Assembly (NCBI GenBank): GCA_030550225.1 | Contig: JAUQPV010000006.1 | Location: 1 to 28,299 of the forward strand | Direction of reading: 5' to 3' | Origin: Acidobacteriota bacterium | Lineage (GTDB): Bacteria; Acidobacteriota; HRBIN11 | Length of the DNA: 28,299 bases | The notes under the pieces: generated by a model | Told to the model about the DNA's origin: nothing | Database searches by the model: none | What the model saw: the letters and a program-made list of their open reading frames with translations, nothing else | Shown: positions 7,844 to 16,426 of the stretch, piece by piece | Numbering within the stretch: the stretch's first letter is position 1 | Layout of the letters: each line of letters opens with the position of its first letter | Program-made: the position numbers and the translations under genes

Positions 7844-8977
7844 ATGATGCGGGATGCAGGATGCAGAGAATGGGGAAAGCCTTATTCCCTGTTCGCCATT
7901 CGCTGTTGGCTACTCTTCGCCCTTGGCTCTTTGCTCTTTGCCCTTGGCTCGGCGCAGGGAGCCGAATTCCGGCAGGTCGTCGTCACAGTGCCGACGGCGA
8001 ACCTCCGGGCCGAGCCGTCCTCGGCGGCCGCCGTCGTCGCCCAAGTTCCCAAGGGCACCGTCCTGGAAGTCCTGGAAGAGCGGGGTCCGTGGCTGAAGGT
8101 CCAGTACCGACACCCCGAGAAGGGCCTCGTCCAGGGATATATCGCGGCCCGCCTCGTCGAACCCGTGACAGAAGGCGCCCCGCCGCCCCCAAAGCCGTCG
8201 GAAAAGCCCGCTGGGGAGCCACCCGTCCGACCGGCCCCGCCACCTCCCCCGCCGGCTCGACCGAAGCCTGCGGCCCGGCAGACGGCTGAGCGCTATTGGG
8301 AGTTGAAGATCCTCGGGGGCCTAAACCCCGGCGTCGCCGACGGCTACGATCAGACGGTCACGGACCAGCTCTCCATCTATGCCGAGCCCGCTCCCTTCGA
8401 CGGCCGGTATCAGGCCAAGCTGGCGCCCGTCGTCGGCCTCGGCGTCGAGTACCGTCTGAAGCCCCGCCTCGGGGTCGGCCTGGAGGGTGACTTCATGCTG
8501 GGCAAGACGTCGGCCGACCTGACGGCCCAGGTCCCCCACCCCCTTTATTTCGGTGTCCTGCGGGAAACCCGGGCGAACGACGTCGGCGACTTCAGCTACC
8601 GGAAGTTTGGCGGAACTCTTTATGCCGCCTACTATCCAGGCGAGCCCACGGCGGGCCTGCGTTTCTCGGTCCTGGCTGGCATCGCCGTTCACGTCATGCA
8701 GTTCGAGTCCATCAGCGGTCTTACCATCCAAGAGGTCGGCTATCCTTACGACGATCCGCCGACCGTGGCCGGCGTGACCAAGGGATCGAAGTCAGGGATG
8801 GTCTTCGGGGGCGTCGTCGGCCTGGGGCTCCACTATCGATGGACGCGGTCCGTCACGATGGACGTCCAGCCGCGGGTCCTCTTTGAGACGGGTTCTCCCA
8901 AGGGGCCTCTCGGGGAAGAAATCCAGCCGAAGACGGTCAGCCTGCGGGTCGTCGCCGCCCTGCGGTTTCGGCCGTAG
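7844..8977 (+). CDS. SH3-domain outer-membrane beta-barrel protein
   Basis: The product is 377 residues from the ATG at 7844, chosen because AAGGAGGAG lies at 7832-7840; ATG 7847 is equally possible. A signal peptide contains a perfect 7-residue repeat (LLFALGS LLFALGS) and ends near SAQGAEF. A bacterial SH3 (SH3b) domain follows, about residues 40-105 (TANLRAEPSSAAAVVAQVPKG, GPWLKVQYR, GYIAARLVEPV). SH3b domains typically bind peptidoglycan or peptides. Then comes a Pro-rich linker (PPPPKP, PAPPPPPPARPKP). The C-terminal half has alternating aromatic/hydrophobic beta-strands (LGVGLEGDFMLGKTS, VTMDVQPRVLFETG) and ends in SLRVVAALRFRP, like OmpA/OMP_b-brl barrels. I infer a peptidoglycan-facing SH3b plus an outer-membrane barrel; ligand unknown. 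Confidence 0.8.
   Translation: MMRDAGCREWGKPYSLFAIRCWLLFALGSLLFALGSAQGAEFRQVVVTVPTANLRAEPSSAAAVVAQVPKGTVLEVLEERGPWLKVQYRHPEKGLVQGYIAARLVEPVTEGAPPPPKPSEKPAGEPPVRPAPPPPPPARPKPAARQTAERYWELKILGGLNPGVADGYDQTVTDQLSIYAEPAPFDGRYQAKLAPVVGLGVEYRLKPRLGVGLEGDFMLGKTSADLTAQVPHPLYFGVLRETRANDVGDFSYRKFGGTLYAAYYPGEPTAGLRFSVLAGIAVHVMQFESISGLTIQEVGYPYDDPPTVAGVTKGSKSGMVFGGVVGLGLHYRWTRSVTMDVQPRVLFETGSPKGPLGEEIQPKTVSLRVVAALRFRP
7910..7951 (+). repeat. 21-bp tandem repeat encoding the signal-peptide core
   Basis: Two 21-bp units (7910-7930 and 7931-7951) differ at few positions and each encode LLFALGS. Each unit is three heptamers of the intergenic CTCTTTGCCC type. Upstream, GCGGGAT GCAGGAT GCAGAGA (7849-7869) is a further heptad run, and 7797-7830 has GATGGAC CATAGAC CATGGAT before the gene. 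Confidence 0.8.
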
Positions 8978-9000
8978 TGGGTACCGGGGCTGGGTCCTGG

Positions 9001-9075
9001 CCGACGGGTGAAGTGTAAAGTGCAAAGAGTATGGACTTGATGCCTTATGCTCTTTGCTCTTTTCTGGCACCTGGG
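9001..9075. repeat. Heptad inverted repeat between convergent genes
   Basis: GCAAAGAG (9022-9029) pairs with CTCTTTGC (9050-9057) within drifting heptads (GTGTAAA GTGCAAA GAGTATG ... TTATGCT CTTTGCT CTT). It lies between the stops of the beta-barrel gene and sucD. There is no clean T-tract, so a terminator role is possible but unproven. Confidence 0.6.
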
Positions 9076-9083
9076 ACCAGCTT

Positions 9084-9995
9084 TTACGGGGCCAGCCATC
9101 CATGCATACGGGCGATGGCCGCGACGGCTTCCCCGATACGGGCCGGGTTGTCGACGACCGTCACGCCCGCTTCCTGAAGGGCTTGGACCTTCGTGGCGGC
9201 CGTACCCCGACCGCCCATGATGATGGCCCCGGCATGGCCCATCCGACGGCCCGGCGGCGCCGTCCGTCCGGCGACAAAGGCCACGACCGGCTTGGGAAAG
9301 CCGCTCTCCCGGATGTAAGCGGCCGCCTCCTCTTCCGCCGTCCCTCCGATCTCCCCGATCAGGACGACCATCCGCGTTTCGGGGTCGTCCCGAAAAAGCC
9401 GCAGGATATCGACAAAGGACGACCCGATGACGGGGTCCCCCCCGATGCCGACGCATGTACTCTGGCCCAATCCCCGCTGGGTGATCTGGAAGACGGCCTC
9501 GTAAGTTAGCGTCCCGCTCCGGGACACGACGCCGACAAAGCCTGGCCGATGGATGTGACCTGGCATGATCCCCAACTTCGCCTTGCCCGGCGAGATGACG
9601 CCCGGACAGTTGGGTCCGATCAGGCGGGCACCCCGTTGACGGACGAACTCGACGACCCTCAGCATGTCCAGGGGCGGAATACCCTCCGTGATGCAGACGA
9701 TGACCCGAATGCCGGCGTCGGCCGCCTCCAAGATGGCATCCGCCGCATAGGGCGCCGGGACGAAGATCAGCGATGCGTTCGCCCCCTCCTTTCGGACGGC
9801 CTCCTCGACGGTGTCGAAGACGGGCACACCGTCCGTGTTCGGCAGGTCCCGCAAGACCTGGCCGCCCTTGCCGGGCGTCACGCCGGCGACGACTTTCGTC
9901 CCGTACCGAAGACACTGTTCTGTGTGGAATCGACCTTCTTTGCCGGTGATCCCCTGGACGACGACTCTCGTCGTTTCGTCGACCAAGATGCTCAT
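9084..9995 (-). CDS. sucD: Succinate-CoA ligase (ADP/GDP-forming), alpha subunit
   Basis: The product is 303 residues, a little over the usual 290. The N-terminal CoA-binding Rossmann fold shows GITGKEGRFHTEQCL (about 15-29), followed by CITEGIPPLDML and IGPNCPGVI. The phosphorylated active-site histidine is His254 in GRRMGHAGAIIMGGRGTAATK. The enzyme interconverts succinyl-CoA plus NDP and Pi with succinate plus NTP in the TCA cycle. The start is supported by GAGGGG upstream. It follows sucC on the same strand after a 102-bp gap that contains heptad repeats. Confidence 0.96.
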   Translation of the reverse strand: MSILVDETTRVVVQGITGKEGRFHTEQCLRYGTKVVAGVTPGKGGQVLRDLPNTDGVPVFDTVEEAVRKEGANASLIFVPAPYAADAILEAADAGIRVIVCITEGIPPLDMLRVVEFVRQRGARLIGPNCPGVISPGKAKLGIMPGHIHRPGFVGVVSRSGTLTYEAVFQITQRGLGQSTCVGIGGDPVIGSSFVDILRLFRDDPETRMVVLIGEIGGTAEEEAAAYIRESGFPKPVVAFVAGRTAPPGRRMGHAGAIIMGGRGTAATKVQALQEAGVTVVDNPARIGEAVAAIARMHGWLAP

Positions 9996-10040
9996 GATAG
10001 CCCCTCGATCCTCGAGTCATAGACGACGGATAGGACCTCC

Positions 10041-10095
10041 GCGAATGGTAAACGGCGAATCGCGAATAGATCCCTATTTCCCTATCTGCCCACCC
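10041..10095. repeat. Heptad repeats in the sucC-sucD gap
   Basis: Units GCGAATG GTAAACG GCGAATC GCGAATA are followed by CCCTATTTCCCTATCTGCCC. The first set matches the GGCGAAT words inside the M4 gene, and the second matches the CTATCTGCCC words at 6041-6053 and 19760-19771. Confidence 0.6.
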
Positions 10096-10097
10096 GC

Positions 10098-11279
<1,182 letters not shown>

Positions 11280-11340
11280 CCGTACCCCTCCGTCGGGGAC
11301 CGGTTCGCCAGACGACCGAGGCCAGACGTGGCGCCCCTCT

Positions 11341-11370
11341 ATGATACACCGGCCCGGCCGCACCCGTGAA
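11341..11370 (-). promoter_or_regulatory. Candidate promoter of sucCD
   Basis: On the minus strand, TTCACG (11370-11365, 4/6 to the -35 consensus) and TATCAT (11346-11341, 5/6 to -10) are 18 bp apart. Transcription would start near 11333, about 54 bases upstream of the sucC ATG. Confidence 0.4.
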
Positions 11371-11385
11371 ATGGCCCCGGGGGTC

Positions 11386-12159
11386 TCAGTCGAGGTGGGG
11401 GCCGACCAAGTGACCGACGAGGGCCCCGACCAGCAGACCGGCCAGGATCGTCAGACTGTACCACCGCCGGGGGGCATGGAGTACGATGGGGACGAACTCG
11501 ACAGTGACGACGTATAGGAGGGCCCCGCTCGAGAAGCCCAGGCCGGCGGCCGCCCAGGGTCGGAGGACGTCCATCATCCAGGCCCCGAGGACGGTCATGC
11601 CGCCCATCCCGAGGGCTCCCCACAGGGCCCGTCGGAAGGGCGCCCCCGTGGCGGTCATGACGGCCGCCAGGGTCAAGCCGTCCGGGAATTTGTGGACCAG
11701 GATGGCCAGGAAAGCGATCGTGCCTAAGTCCGTCTGGGTCCCGACGGCGCTCCCCAGGAGGGCCCCATCCATCAGAGAGTGCACGAGCAAGCCGACCAGG
11801 ATCGTCGCCCCCCAGTGGGTATGACGGATCAGGTCATGGAGGTGCTGGCGGTCGGAGACCCATAGTTCGTGCTCCTCCACATGGTGGGTGTGGAGGAGGG
11901 AGGGGTCCAACCATCGTTGGAGGAAGAAGGTCAGGAAGAAGCCCGTCAGTAGGTACCGGAACCCGGTCTCGCCGGCCTCGTCCAGGAGGGTCGGCATGAT
12001 TTCCAAGACCGTCAGGGACATCAGGAAGCCGGCGCTCAAGCCCAAGAGGGAATAGCGAACGTCATGGGAGACGCTTCGTACCCGCACGAAGACCAGGGCC
12101 CCCAGGACGTTCCCCAGGGCTGCCATTAGGGCGGGCACCCAAAGGGCCGCAGGCGCCAT
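11386..12159 (-). CDS. ZIP family divalent metal transporter
   Basis: The product is 257 residues with about eight hydrophobic segments. The TM4 motif HSLMDG (His127-Gly132) and the TM5 motif HKFPDG (His156-Gly161) are the metal-binding signatures of ZIP proteins. A His-rich cytoplasmic loop (HTHHVEEHE...HLHD...HTH, residues 90-115) fits metal binding. ZIP proteins import zinc, iron or manganese; the substrate cannot be set from sequence. GAGGGGGG precedes the ATG. A 20-bp palindrome lies about 90 bp upstream. The gap to hisD is 164 bp, so separate regulation is plausible. Confidence 0.88.
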   Translation of the reverse strand: MAPAALWVPALMAALGNVLGALVFVRVRSVSHDVRYSLLGLSAGFLMSLTVLEIMPTLLDEAGETGFRYLLTGFFLTFFLQRWLDPSLLHTHHVEEHELWVSDRQHLHDLIRHTHWGATILVGLLVHSLMDGALLGSAVGTQTDLGTIAFLAILVHKFPDGLTLAAVMTATGAPFRRALWGALGMGGMTVLGAWMMDVLRPWAAAGLGFSSGALLYVVTVEFVPIVLHAPRRWYSLTILAGLLVGALVGHLVGPHLD

Positions 12160-12248
12160 GAATCATCCCCCCTCGACCGAACCATCGAGTCCGGGAAATG
12201 CAGCTACGACGTGCTCTCCTCATCGGCCCGGAAAGATAGCGACGTTAG

Positions 12249-12268
12249 GGGCGAGACATGTTTCGCCC
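12249..12268. promoter_or_regulatory. Palindrome upstream of the ZIP transporter (candidate operator)
   Basis: A 20-bp dyad with core GGGCGAGACATGTTTCGCCC matches its own complement in 9 of 10 pairs (one G-T). It has no loop, so it looks more like a dimer-protein binding site than a terminator hairpin. Its place ahead of a metal-transporter gene invites a metalloregulator, but no known consensus is claimed. Confidence 0.4.
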
Positions 12269-12274
12269 TCACTG

Positions 12275-12320
12275 TGGCGGATAGCTCATAGGAGATGGCT
12301 ATGCGCCATGAGCCACGAGC
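12275..12320. repeat. Heptad repeats between hisD and the ZIP gene
   Basis: Drifting units ATAGCTC ATAGGA GATGGCT ATGCGCC ATGAGCC ACGAGCG end at the hisD stop. The same CATAGCTCATAG / GCGCCATGAG words recur at 13832-13876 and 25351-25405. Confidence 0.6.
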
Positions 12321-12323
12321 GAA

Positions 12324-13610
12324 TCACCCCTTCGCTCGGATCCGGGCGGCCGCCGCATGGGCCGGGAGGCCCTCGGCCTCGGCGAGCCGTTCGACGACCT
12401 CGGCGGCCGTGCCGACACCGACCGGATGGATGCGGATCCAAGAGAACCACCGTCCGAAGTCATAGACTCCCAGAGGGGAGGCGAAGCGGGCTGTCCCGGC
12501 CGTCGGCAGGACATGATTGGCACCGGCCCAGTAATCGCCGAAGACGACCGACGACAGGGAGCCGATAAAAACAGCACCGGCGTTACGGACTTGGCGGGCG
12601 ACCTCCTCAGCCCGGTCGGTCATGACCTGCACGTGTTCCGGGGCGACCCGGTTGGCCCACTCGACCATGGCGGCCCGGTCGTCAAAGACGACGATCCCCC
12701 CGCGGGCCAGGGCGGCCTCGATAGTCGTCCGGGTCGATAGGGTTTCGACCTGCCGGGCGACCTCGGCGGCGATGGCCTCGGCATGGGTCATCGACGTCGT
12801 AAAACAGAGAACGCAGGCGTGCTCATCGTGTTCAGCCTGGGAGAGGAGGTCCGCAGCGACCCATTCGGGCCGAGCGGTCTCGTCGCATATCACGAGAAGC
12901 TCCGTCGGACCGGCGATGGCGTCGATGTCGACCTGTCCGTACACGAGCCGCTTGGCGATGGCGACGTAGACGTTCCCTGGTCCGACGATCTTATTGACCC
13001 GGGGAATCGTGGCCGTCCCGTAAGCCATGGCGGCGATAGCGACAGCTCCGCCGACCAGGTAGACTTCCTCGACGTCGGCCAGCCGAAGAGCGGCGGCCAG
13101 GACGGGTTGTTCAAAAAACCGCCGTGGCGGCGTACAGACGACGATGCGGGGCACGCCGGCCACTCGCGCCGGGAGGGTCGTCATGAGGACCGTCGAGGGA
13201 TAAGCGGCCCGGCCGCCGGGGACATACACGCCGACGACGTCCAGGGGTCGAAACCGGAGTCCAACCCAAGCCCGTCCGTCGTCCCAGTCCCAAGACGCCA
13301 GACGGTGTTGCTCGTGAAACCGTCGGATGCGGCCGGCGGCCTGCTGGAGGGCCGCCACGACGTCCTGAGGCGCCTGGTCGGCCAAGCGTTGAAGTTCGGT
13401 CGGCGGCACCCGGAGGCCCTCTGGGGTCAGGTCGACGCCATCGAATTCCCGGACGTAGCGCAGGACGGCGGCGTCGCCTTCCCGGCGGACGTCTTCGATG
13501 ATCTGGGCGACCCGTCGGGTCCATTCGGCTGGGAGCGAGACCTGCCGCCGTTCGACGGTCTCCAAGAAGGCCTGACTTTCAGGAGACGGAAACTGCCAGA
13601 TCCGAAGCAT
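12324..13610 (-). CDS. hisD: Histidinol dehydrogenase
   Basis: The product is 428 residues, the usual length. It oxidises L-histidinol to histidine with two NAD+ in the last steps of histidine synthesis. Zinc ligands and catalytic residues align one position off the E. coli numbers: Gln258 and His261 (SQAEHD), Glu325/His326 (APEHVQ), Asp359 (FGDYWAGANHVLPT) and His418 (GLPAHA). NAD-site motifs VGVYVPGG and VGPGNVYVAIAKR are intact. No strong ribosome site is seen before the ATG. It stands alone, with no other his genes in the window, 396 bp downstream of rplQ and co-directional with the ribosomal cluster. Confidence 0.95.
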   Translation of the reverse strand: MLRIWQFPSPESQAFLETVERRQVSLPAEWTRRVAQIIEDVRREGDAAVLRYVREFDGVDLTPEGLRVPPTELQRLADQAPQDVVAALQQAAGRIRRFHEQHRLASWDWDDGRAWVGLRFRPLDVVGVYVPGGRAAYPSTVLMTTLPARVAGVPRIVVCTPPRRFFEQPVLAAALRLADVEEVYLVGGAVAIAAMAYGTATIPRVNKIVGPGNVYVAIAKRLVYGQVDIDAIAGPTELLVICDETARPEWVAADLLSQAEHDEHACVLCFTTSMTHAEAIAAEVARQVETLSTRTTIEAALARGGIVVFDDRAAMVEWANRVAPEHVQVMTDRAEEVARQVRNAGAVFIGSLSSVVFGDYWAGANHVLPTAGTARFASPLGVYDFGRWFSWIRIHPVGVGTAAEVVERLAEAEGLPAHAAAARIRAKG

Positions 13611-13638
13611 CGGCCAAACACTCTATGCACAGGACATA

Positions 13639-13725
13639 GCCGTTCGGCCCGTGAAAATCCCGACGGGATCGGCTTTTCCGACCCTTCGGGGAGGACGGTT
13701 TTTCAAGCCAAGGGCAGTTCGGCCG
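13639..13725 (+). repeat. Dispersed repeat, copy 1
   Basis: An ~87-bp element shares 28 identical bases (including GACCCTTCGGGGAGGACGG at 13680-13698 and the following TTTTTCAA) and the block AAGGGCAGTTCGGC with a minus-strand copy at 26951-27034. Both copies begin with a GCC.TTCGG..CGTGAAAA stretch. It lies in the rplQ-hisD gap. Confidence 0.7.
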
Positions 13726-13727
13726 TC

Positions 13728-13880
13728 ACGAAAGGCAAAGGGCAAAGAGTATTTGCTCCATGCTCTTTGCTTTATCTATCGGCGGACCGGCCTATCGGCC
13801 GCCAGACATCATCCCTTCGTCCCTTCGCTACGGTCATAGCTCATAGACCATAAGCCATCCGCTATGAGCCATGAACCGAC
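13728..13880. repeat. Heptad repeats with stem-loops in the rplQ-hisD gap
   Basis: GCAAAGAG (13742-13749) pairs with CTCTTTGC (13763-13770) across a short loop in GGCAAAG-type heptads. Further on, CATAGCTCATAGACCATAAG and its foldback CGCTATGAGCCATG (about 13832-13875) form a second array. Between them is a GGCGGACCGGCCTATCGGCC-type foldback. The rest of this 396-bp gap holds the dispersed repeat copies and no supported gene. Confidence 0.6.
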
Positions 13881-13882
13881 AG

Positions 13883-13970
13883 GACCGTTCAGTTCAAGAG
13901 AATCCGGATGGACCGACTTTCTCCATGGCCCGGGAAAGACGATCTTTCAAACACCCACAGGGCAGACGCC
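13883..13970 (+). repeat. Dispersed repeat, copy 3 (degenerate)
   Basis: It aligns over its length with copy 1 in the same orientation: ACCGTTC...GAGAATCC, GACCGACTTTCTCC, CCCGGGAAAGACGATCTTTC and CAGGGCAG. Identity is clearly lower than between copies 1 and 2. Confidence 0.45.
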
Positions 13971-14006
13971 CCGACCGCAGGACGGCACCGGAAGGGGTAT
14001 CGCCGA

Positions 14007-14453
14007 CTATCGGCGGACCCGCTTGGCCTTCTTTTCTAAGCGCTTCTGGCGTTCCGAGATACGGACTTCCTCGGACCCGACGAAGCAGATAATAGCCAAC
14101 TCAGCCCCGTCGCCGACCCGGAACTTACCGGTCTTGACGATTCGGGTGTACCCACCGGGTCGATCGGCGAATCGAGGCAGGATATCCCGAACGAGCCGTT
14201 TCATGGCCGCCTTATGGTGGAGGAACCGCCAAATGCGTCGGTATACGGCCGTTTTCCGGGCCTCGTCGGCGCCCTGGAGGGTCGAGCGGGCCGCCGTGAC
14301 CAAGCGCTCGACGTATCGGGCCAGTTCCTTCGCCTTCGGGAGGGTCGTCTGGATCTTCTCGTGGAGCAAGAGGGAGATGGCGAGATTCCGCATGATGGCC
14401 CGGTGATGCTCGCTATCGGCTCCAAAACGTCGAACGACACGACGATGCCGCAT
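14007..14453 (-). CDS. rplQ: 50S ribosomal protein L17
   Basis: The product is 148 residues from MRHRRVVRRFGAD at 14453. AGGAG lies 8 bases upstream, and an in-frame extension to 14507 lacks a ribosome site. The body HRAIMRNLAISLLLHEKIQTTLPKAKELARYVERLVT is diagnostic for L17. It has a mid-domain insertion and a basic tail (QKRLEKKAKRVRR). It is the last gene of the alpha-operon segment after rpoA. Its TAG stop sits in the loop of a short CGCCGA-TAG-TCGGCG hairpin. Confidence 0.96.
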   Translation of the reverse strand: MRHRRVVRRFGADSEHHRAIMRNLAISLLLHEKIQTTLPKAKELARYVERLVTAARSTLQGADEARKTAVYRRIWRFLHHKAAMKRLVRDILPRFADRPGGYTRIVKTGKFRVGDGAELAIICFVGSEEVRISERQKRLEKKAKRVRR

Positions 14454-14462
14454 GACATCCGC

Positions 14463-14515
14463 TCCTGATTCGGCAGTTCGGCAGTTCCGGCGATAGGACC
14501 CGGACACCCCAAGGG
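14463..14515. repeat. Octad repeat in the rpoA-rplQ gap
   Basis: TTCGGCA GTTCGGCA GTTCCGG units drift into CGATAGG ACCCGGA. They are the same TTCGGCAG words as the large array at 19675-19810. Confidence 0.55.
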
Positions 14516-14522
14516 TCGGACT

Positions 14523-15500
14523 TTACTTGCCTCGTAAAGAGAGGCCGAACTTCTGCAAGGCCTGTTGGATTTCCTCGATGGACTTCGGACCTACGTTGGG
14601 AAGGTCTTGAAGCTCCCCGGCCGACATCTGGACGAGTTCGGCCACACGCCGGATGCGGTTGTTATACAGTGTACGGATAATCTTATTCGGCAAGCCCAAA
14701 TCGGCCACGTCCCGCTGGAGGATTTCCGCCGCCGACTCGGGCGTGGCCGCTTCCTCGACGGCTGCCTCGCCCGTCGCAGTAGCCGCCGCGACCACCTCCG
14801 GCTCACTGACGTTCAGGAAAAGCTGGGCATGGCGAATCCAGAGCTCCGTCGCCTGCCGTAGGGTCTCGACGGGCGTGACGGTCCCGTTGGTCCAAATCTC
14901 CAGGATCAAACGGTCGTAATCCGTACGTTGACCCACGCGGGTCGGTTCCACGTGGAAATTGACCTTACGGACGGGCGAGTGGATCGAGGAGACGGGGATA
15001 AAGCCCCGGGGAAGGCTGGGCGTCTGATTCCGCTCGGCGGGTACGAATCCTCGACCCTTCTTGACGATCATCTCCAATTCGATATAGCCGTCCCCGCCGA
15101 TCGTGCAGATGTAATGGTCGGGTTCGAGGATCTCGACCTCGGCGTCGTGTTCGATGTCCCGGGCGTAGACGGGACCCTTGCGGTCGGCCCGCAGGTACAG
15201 ACGCTTGGGCTTGTCCGTCAGGAGGCGGACGACCAAGTGCCGGAGGTTCAAGAGGATCTCGTAGACGTCTTCGACGACACCGGGGATAGAGGCGTACTCA
15301 TGGAGGTTTTCATTGACCCGGACGGCCACGACGGCGGCGCCCTCGATAGAAGACAGCAAGATGCGGCGGAGGGCGTTGCCGACCGTGATTCCGTAGCCTC
15401 GCTCAAAAGGAGCCGCCGTGAAACGGCCGAAATACCGGCTGTAGGTGTGCGGCTCGACCTCCACGACCTCCGGCATGAGGAATTCTTCTGTCTGAATCAT
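14523..15500 (-). CDS. rpoA: DNA-directed RNA polymerase alpha subunit
   Basis: The product is 325 residues; the start MIQTEEFLMPE at 15500 has GGAGG six bases upstream. The N-terminal dimerisation domain is clear (PFERGYGITVGNALRRILLSS, residues 31-51), followed by the insert domain. An Ala/Glu-rich linker (about 240-265) leads to the C-terminal helix-hairpin-helix domain. That domain deviates from the usual VRSxNCLK motif, reading LPNKIIRTLY. In a hand alignment, E. coli Arg265 corresponds to Lys273 and Asn268 to Arg276, while the later N.G.KS(I/L)EEI part is kept. UP-element and activator contacts may therefore differ. rpsD lies 166 bp upstream; that gap shows no heptad array and no gene. 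Confidence 0.96.
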   Translation of the reverse strand: MIQTEEFLMPEVVEVEPHTYSRYFGRFTAAPFERGYGITVGNALRRILLSSIEGAAVVAVRVNENLHEYASIPGVVEDVYEILLNLRHLVVRLLTDKPKRLYLRADRKGPVYARDIEHDAEVEILEPDHYICTIGGDGYIELEMIVKKGRGFVPAERNQTPSLPRGFIPVSSIHSPVRKVNFHVEPTRVGQRTDYDRLILEIWTNGTVTPVETLRQATELWIRHAQLFLNVSEPEVVAAATATGEAAVEEAATPESAAEILQRDVADLGLPNKIIRTLYNNRIRRVAELVQMSAGELQDLPNVGPKSIEEIQQALQKFGLSLRGK

Positions 15501-15666
15501 ACAGGTCCTCCGGTGATATTTAGGATTTGGCCGGGCCCCACTCCTGGATGCCGTCATGGCGTAACGGCGTCGAGAAGGAAGCGGTCACTGAAGTAGACCC
15601 ACGACCGACCCACCCTCGGCTCCAGCGATGGTGTCTCCGGGTCCTCACGGGGCTCCTTAACAGAAG
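15501..15666. other. rpsD-rpoA intergenic region without recognised elements
   Basis: These 166 bases contain some GC-rich foldbacks, for example GCCGT...ACGGC near 15552-15570. I see no clear promoter, no T-tract terminator and no heptad array. It is the only large gap in the ribosomal cluster apart from infA-rpmJ that lacks the repeats. Confidence 0.4.
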
Positions 15667-16296
15667 CTACTTGGAGTAAAGCTCGACGATCATGTGCTCC
15701 TGAACCGTGAAATCGATATCCTCCCGACGAGGCTCGGCGACGACACGGACCCGGCCCTCTTCTCGATGGGCTGAGAGCCATGCCGGCACGGGCCGATGGG
15801 AAGCCGCAAATTCGATGGCCTGCTGGACCATCGGATTCTGACGGGCCGCCTCGGTCAGTTGAATTTCCTGCCCGACGGCGACCTCGTAAGACGGGATGTC
15901 GACCTTCCGACCGTCGACAAGGACATGGCCATGACGGACGAGTTGACGGGCATGGGCCCGGGAATGGGCCAGGCCCGCTCGGTAAATCACATTGTCCAGA
16001 CGTTTCTCCAGAAGCCGCAAGAGGTTCTCCCCTGTCGGACCCCGGAGACGGAGGGCTCGCTCAAAATAAAGCTCGAACTGGCGTTCCAGGACGCCGTAAA
16101 TCCGCTTGACTTTCTGCTTCTCCCGAAGCTGCATGCCGTAAGGGGTCAGCCGGGGATGCCGGGTCCGGCCGTGCATCCCAGGCGGATAGTTCTTCCGCTC
16201 TAAGGGGCATTTCGTATAACACTTCATGCCCTTCAAGAAGAGCTTCATGCCCTCGCGACGGCACAATCGACATCGAGGTCCTGTATAACGTGCCAC
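15667..16296 (-). CDS. rpsD: 30S ribosomal protein S4
   Basis: The product is 209 residues, full length. Translation starts with GTG (codon at 16296-16294) preceded by GGAGAG. The N-terminal zinc-knuckle form is present: Cys9, Cys12, Cys26 and Cys30. The S4 RNA-binding domain is clear (RLDNVIYRAGLAHSRAHARQLVRHGHVLVDGRKVDIPSYEV). S4 nucleates 16S rRNA assembly and in many bacteria represses its own operon. Here it lies in the usual order between rpsK and rpoA. Confidence 0.97.
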   Translation of the reverse strand: MARYTGPRCRLCRREGMKLFLKGMKCYTKCPLERKNYPPGMHGRTRHPRLTPYGMQLREKQKVKRIYGVLERQFELYFERALRLRGPTGENLLRLLEKRLDNVIYRAGLAHSRAHARQLVRHGHVLVDGRKVDIPSYEVAVGQEIQLTEAARQNPMVQQAIEFAASHRPVPAWLSAHREEGRVRVVAEPRREDIDFTVQEHMIVELYSK

Positions 16297-16314
16297 CGTC
16301 GTCTCTCCGATTCA

Positions 16315-16425
16315 GGTTATGGGTCCCAAGTGTCCCGTCCCAGGACAGTCCCGGGGGTCCGGGGTCTGAAGTCTGGAGTCCTCGGTCCCTTACCTGGGAC
16401 CCGGCATCGGCCACCCAGGTTTTCC
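16315..16425. repeat. Degenerate repeat/foldback in the rpsK-rpsD gap
   Basis: GGGTCCC/TCCCAGG/GTCTGGA-type words run through most of the 130-bp gap. GGGTCCCAAGTGTCCC near 16321 and CCTGGGACCC near 16394 are inverted relatives. The periodicity is less regular than in other gaps. Confidence 0.45.
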
Positions 16426-16426
16426 A

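Noticed and set aside
9001..9083. Intrinsic terminator between the convergent beta-barrel and sucD genes
   Set aside because: A stem exists, but no T-tract follows on either strand close to it, and the same stem occurs inside operons.
13651..13839. Small open frame with SAFPTLRGGRFF, also seen on the minus strand near 27006
   Set aside because: The similarity comes from the two copies of the dispersed DNA repeat; frames continue into heptad arrays and lack ribosome sites.
12783..13853. 356-codon plus-strand frame opposite hisD
   Set aside because: Shadow of hisD that runs on into the dispersed repeat; no domain.
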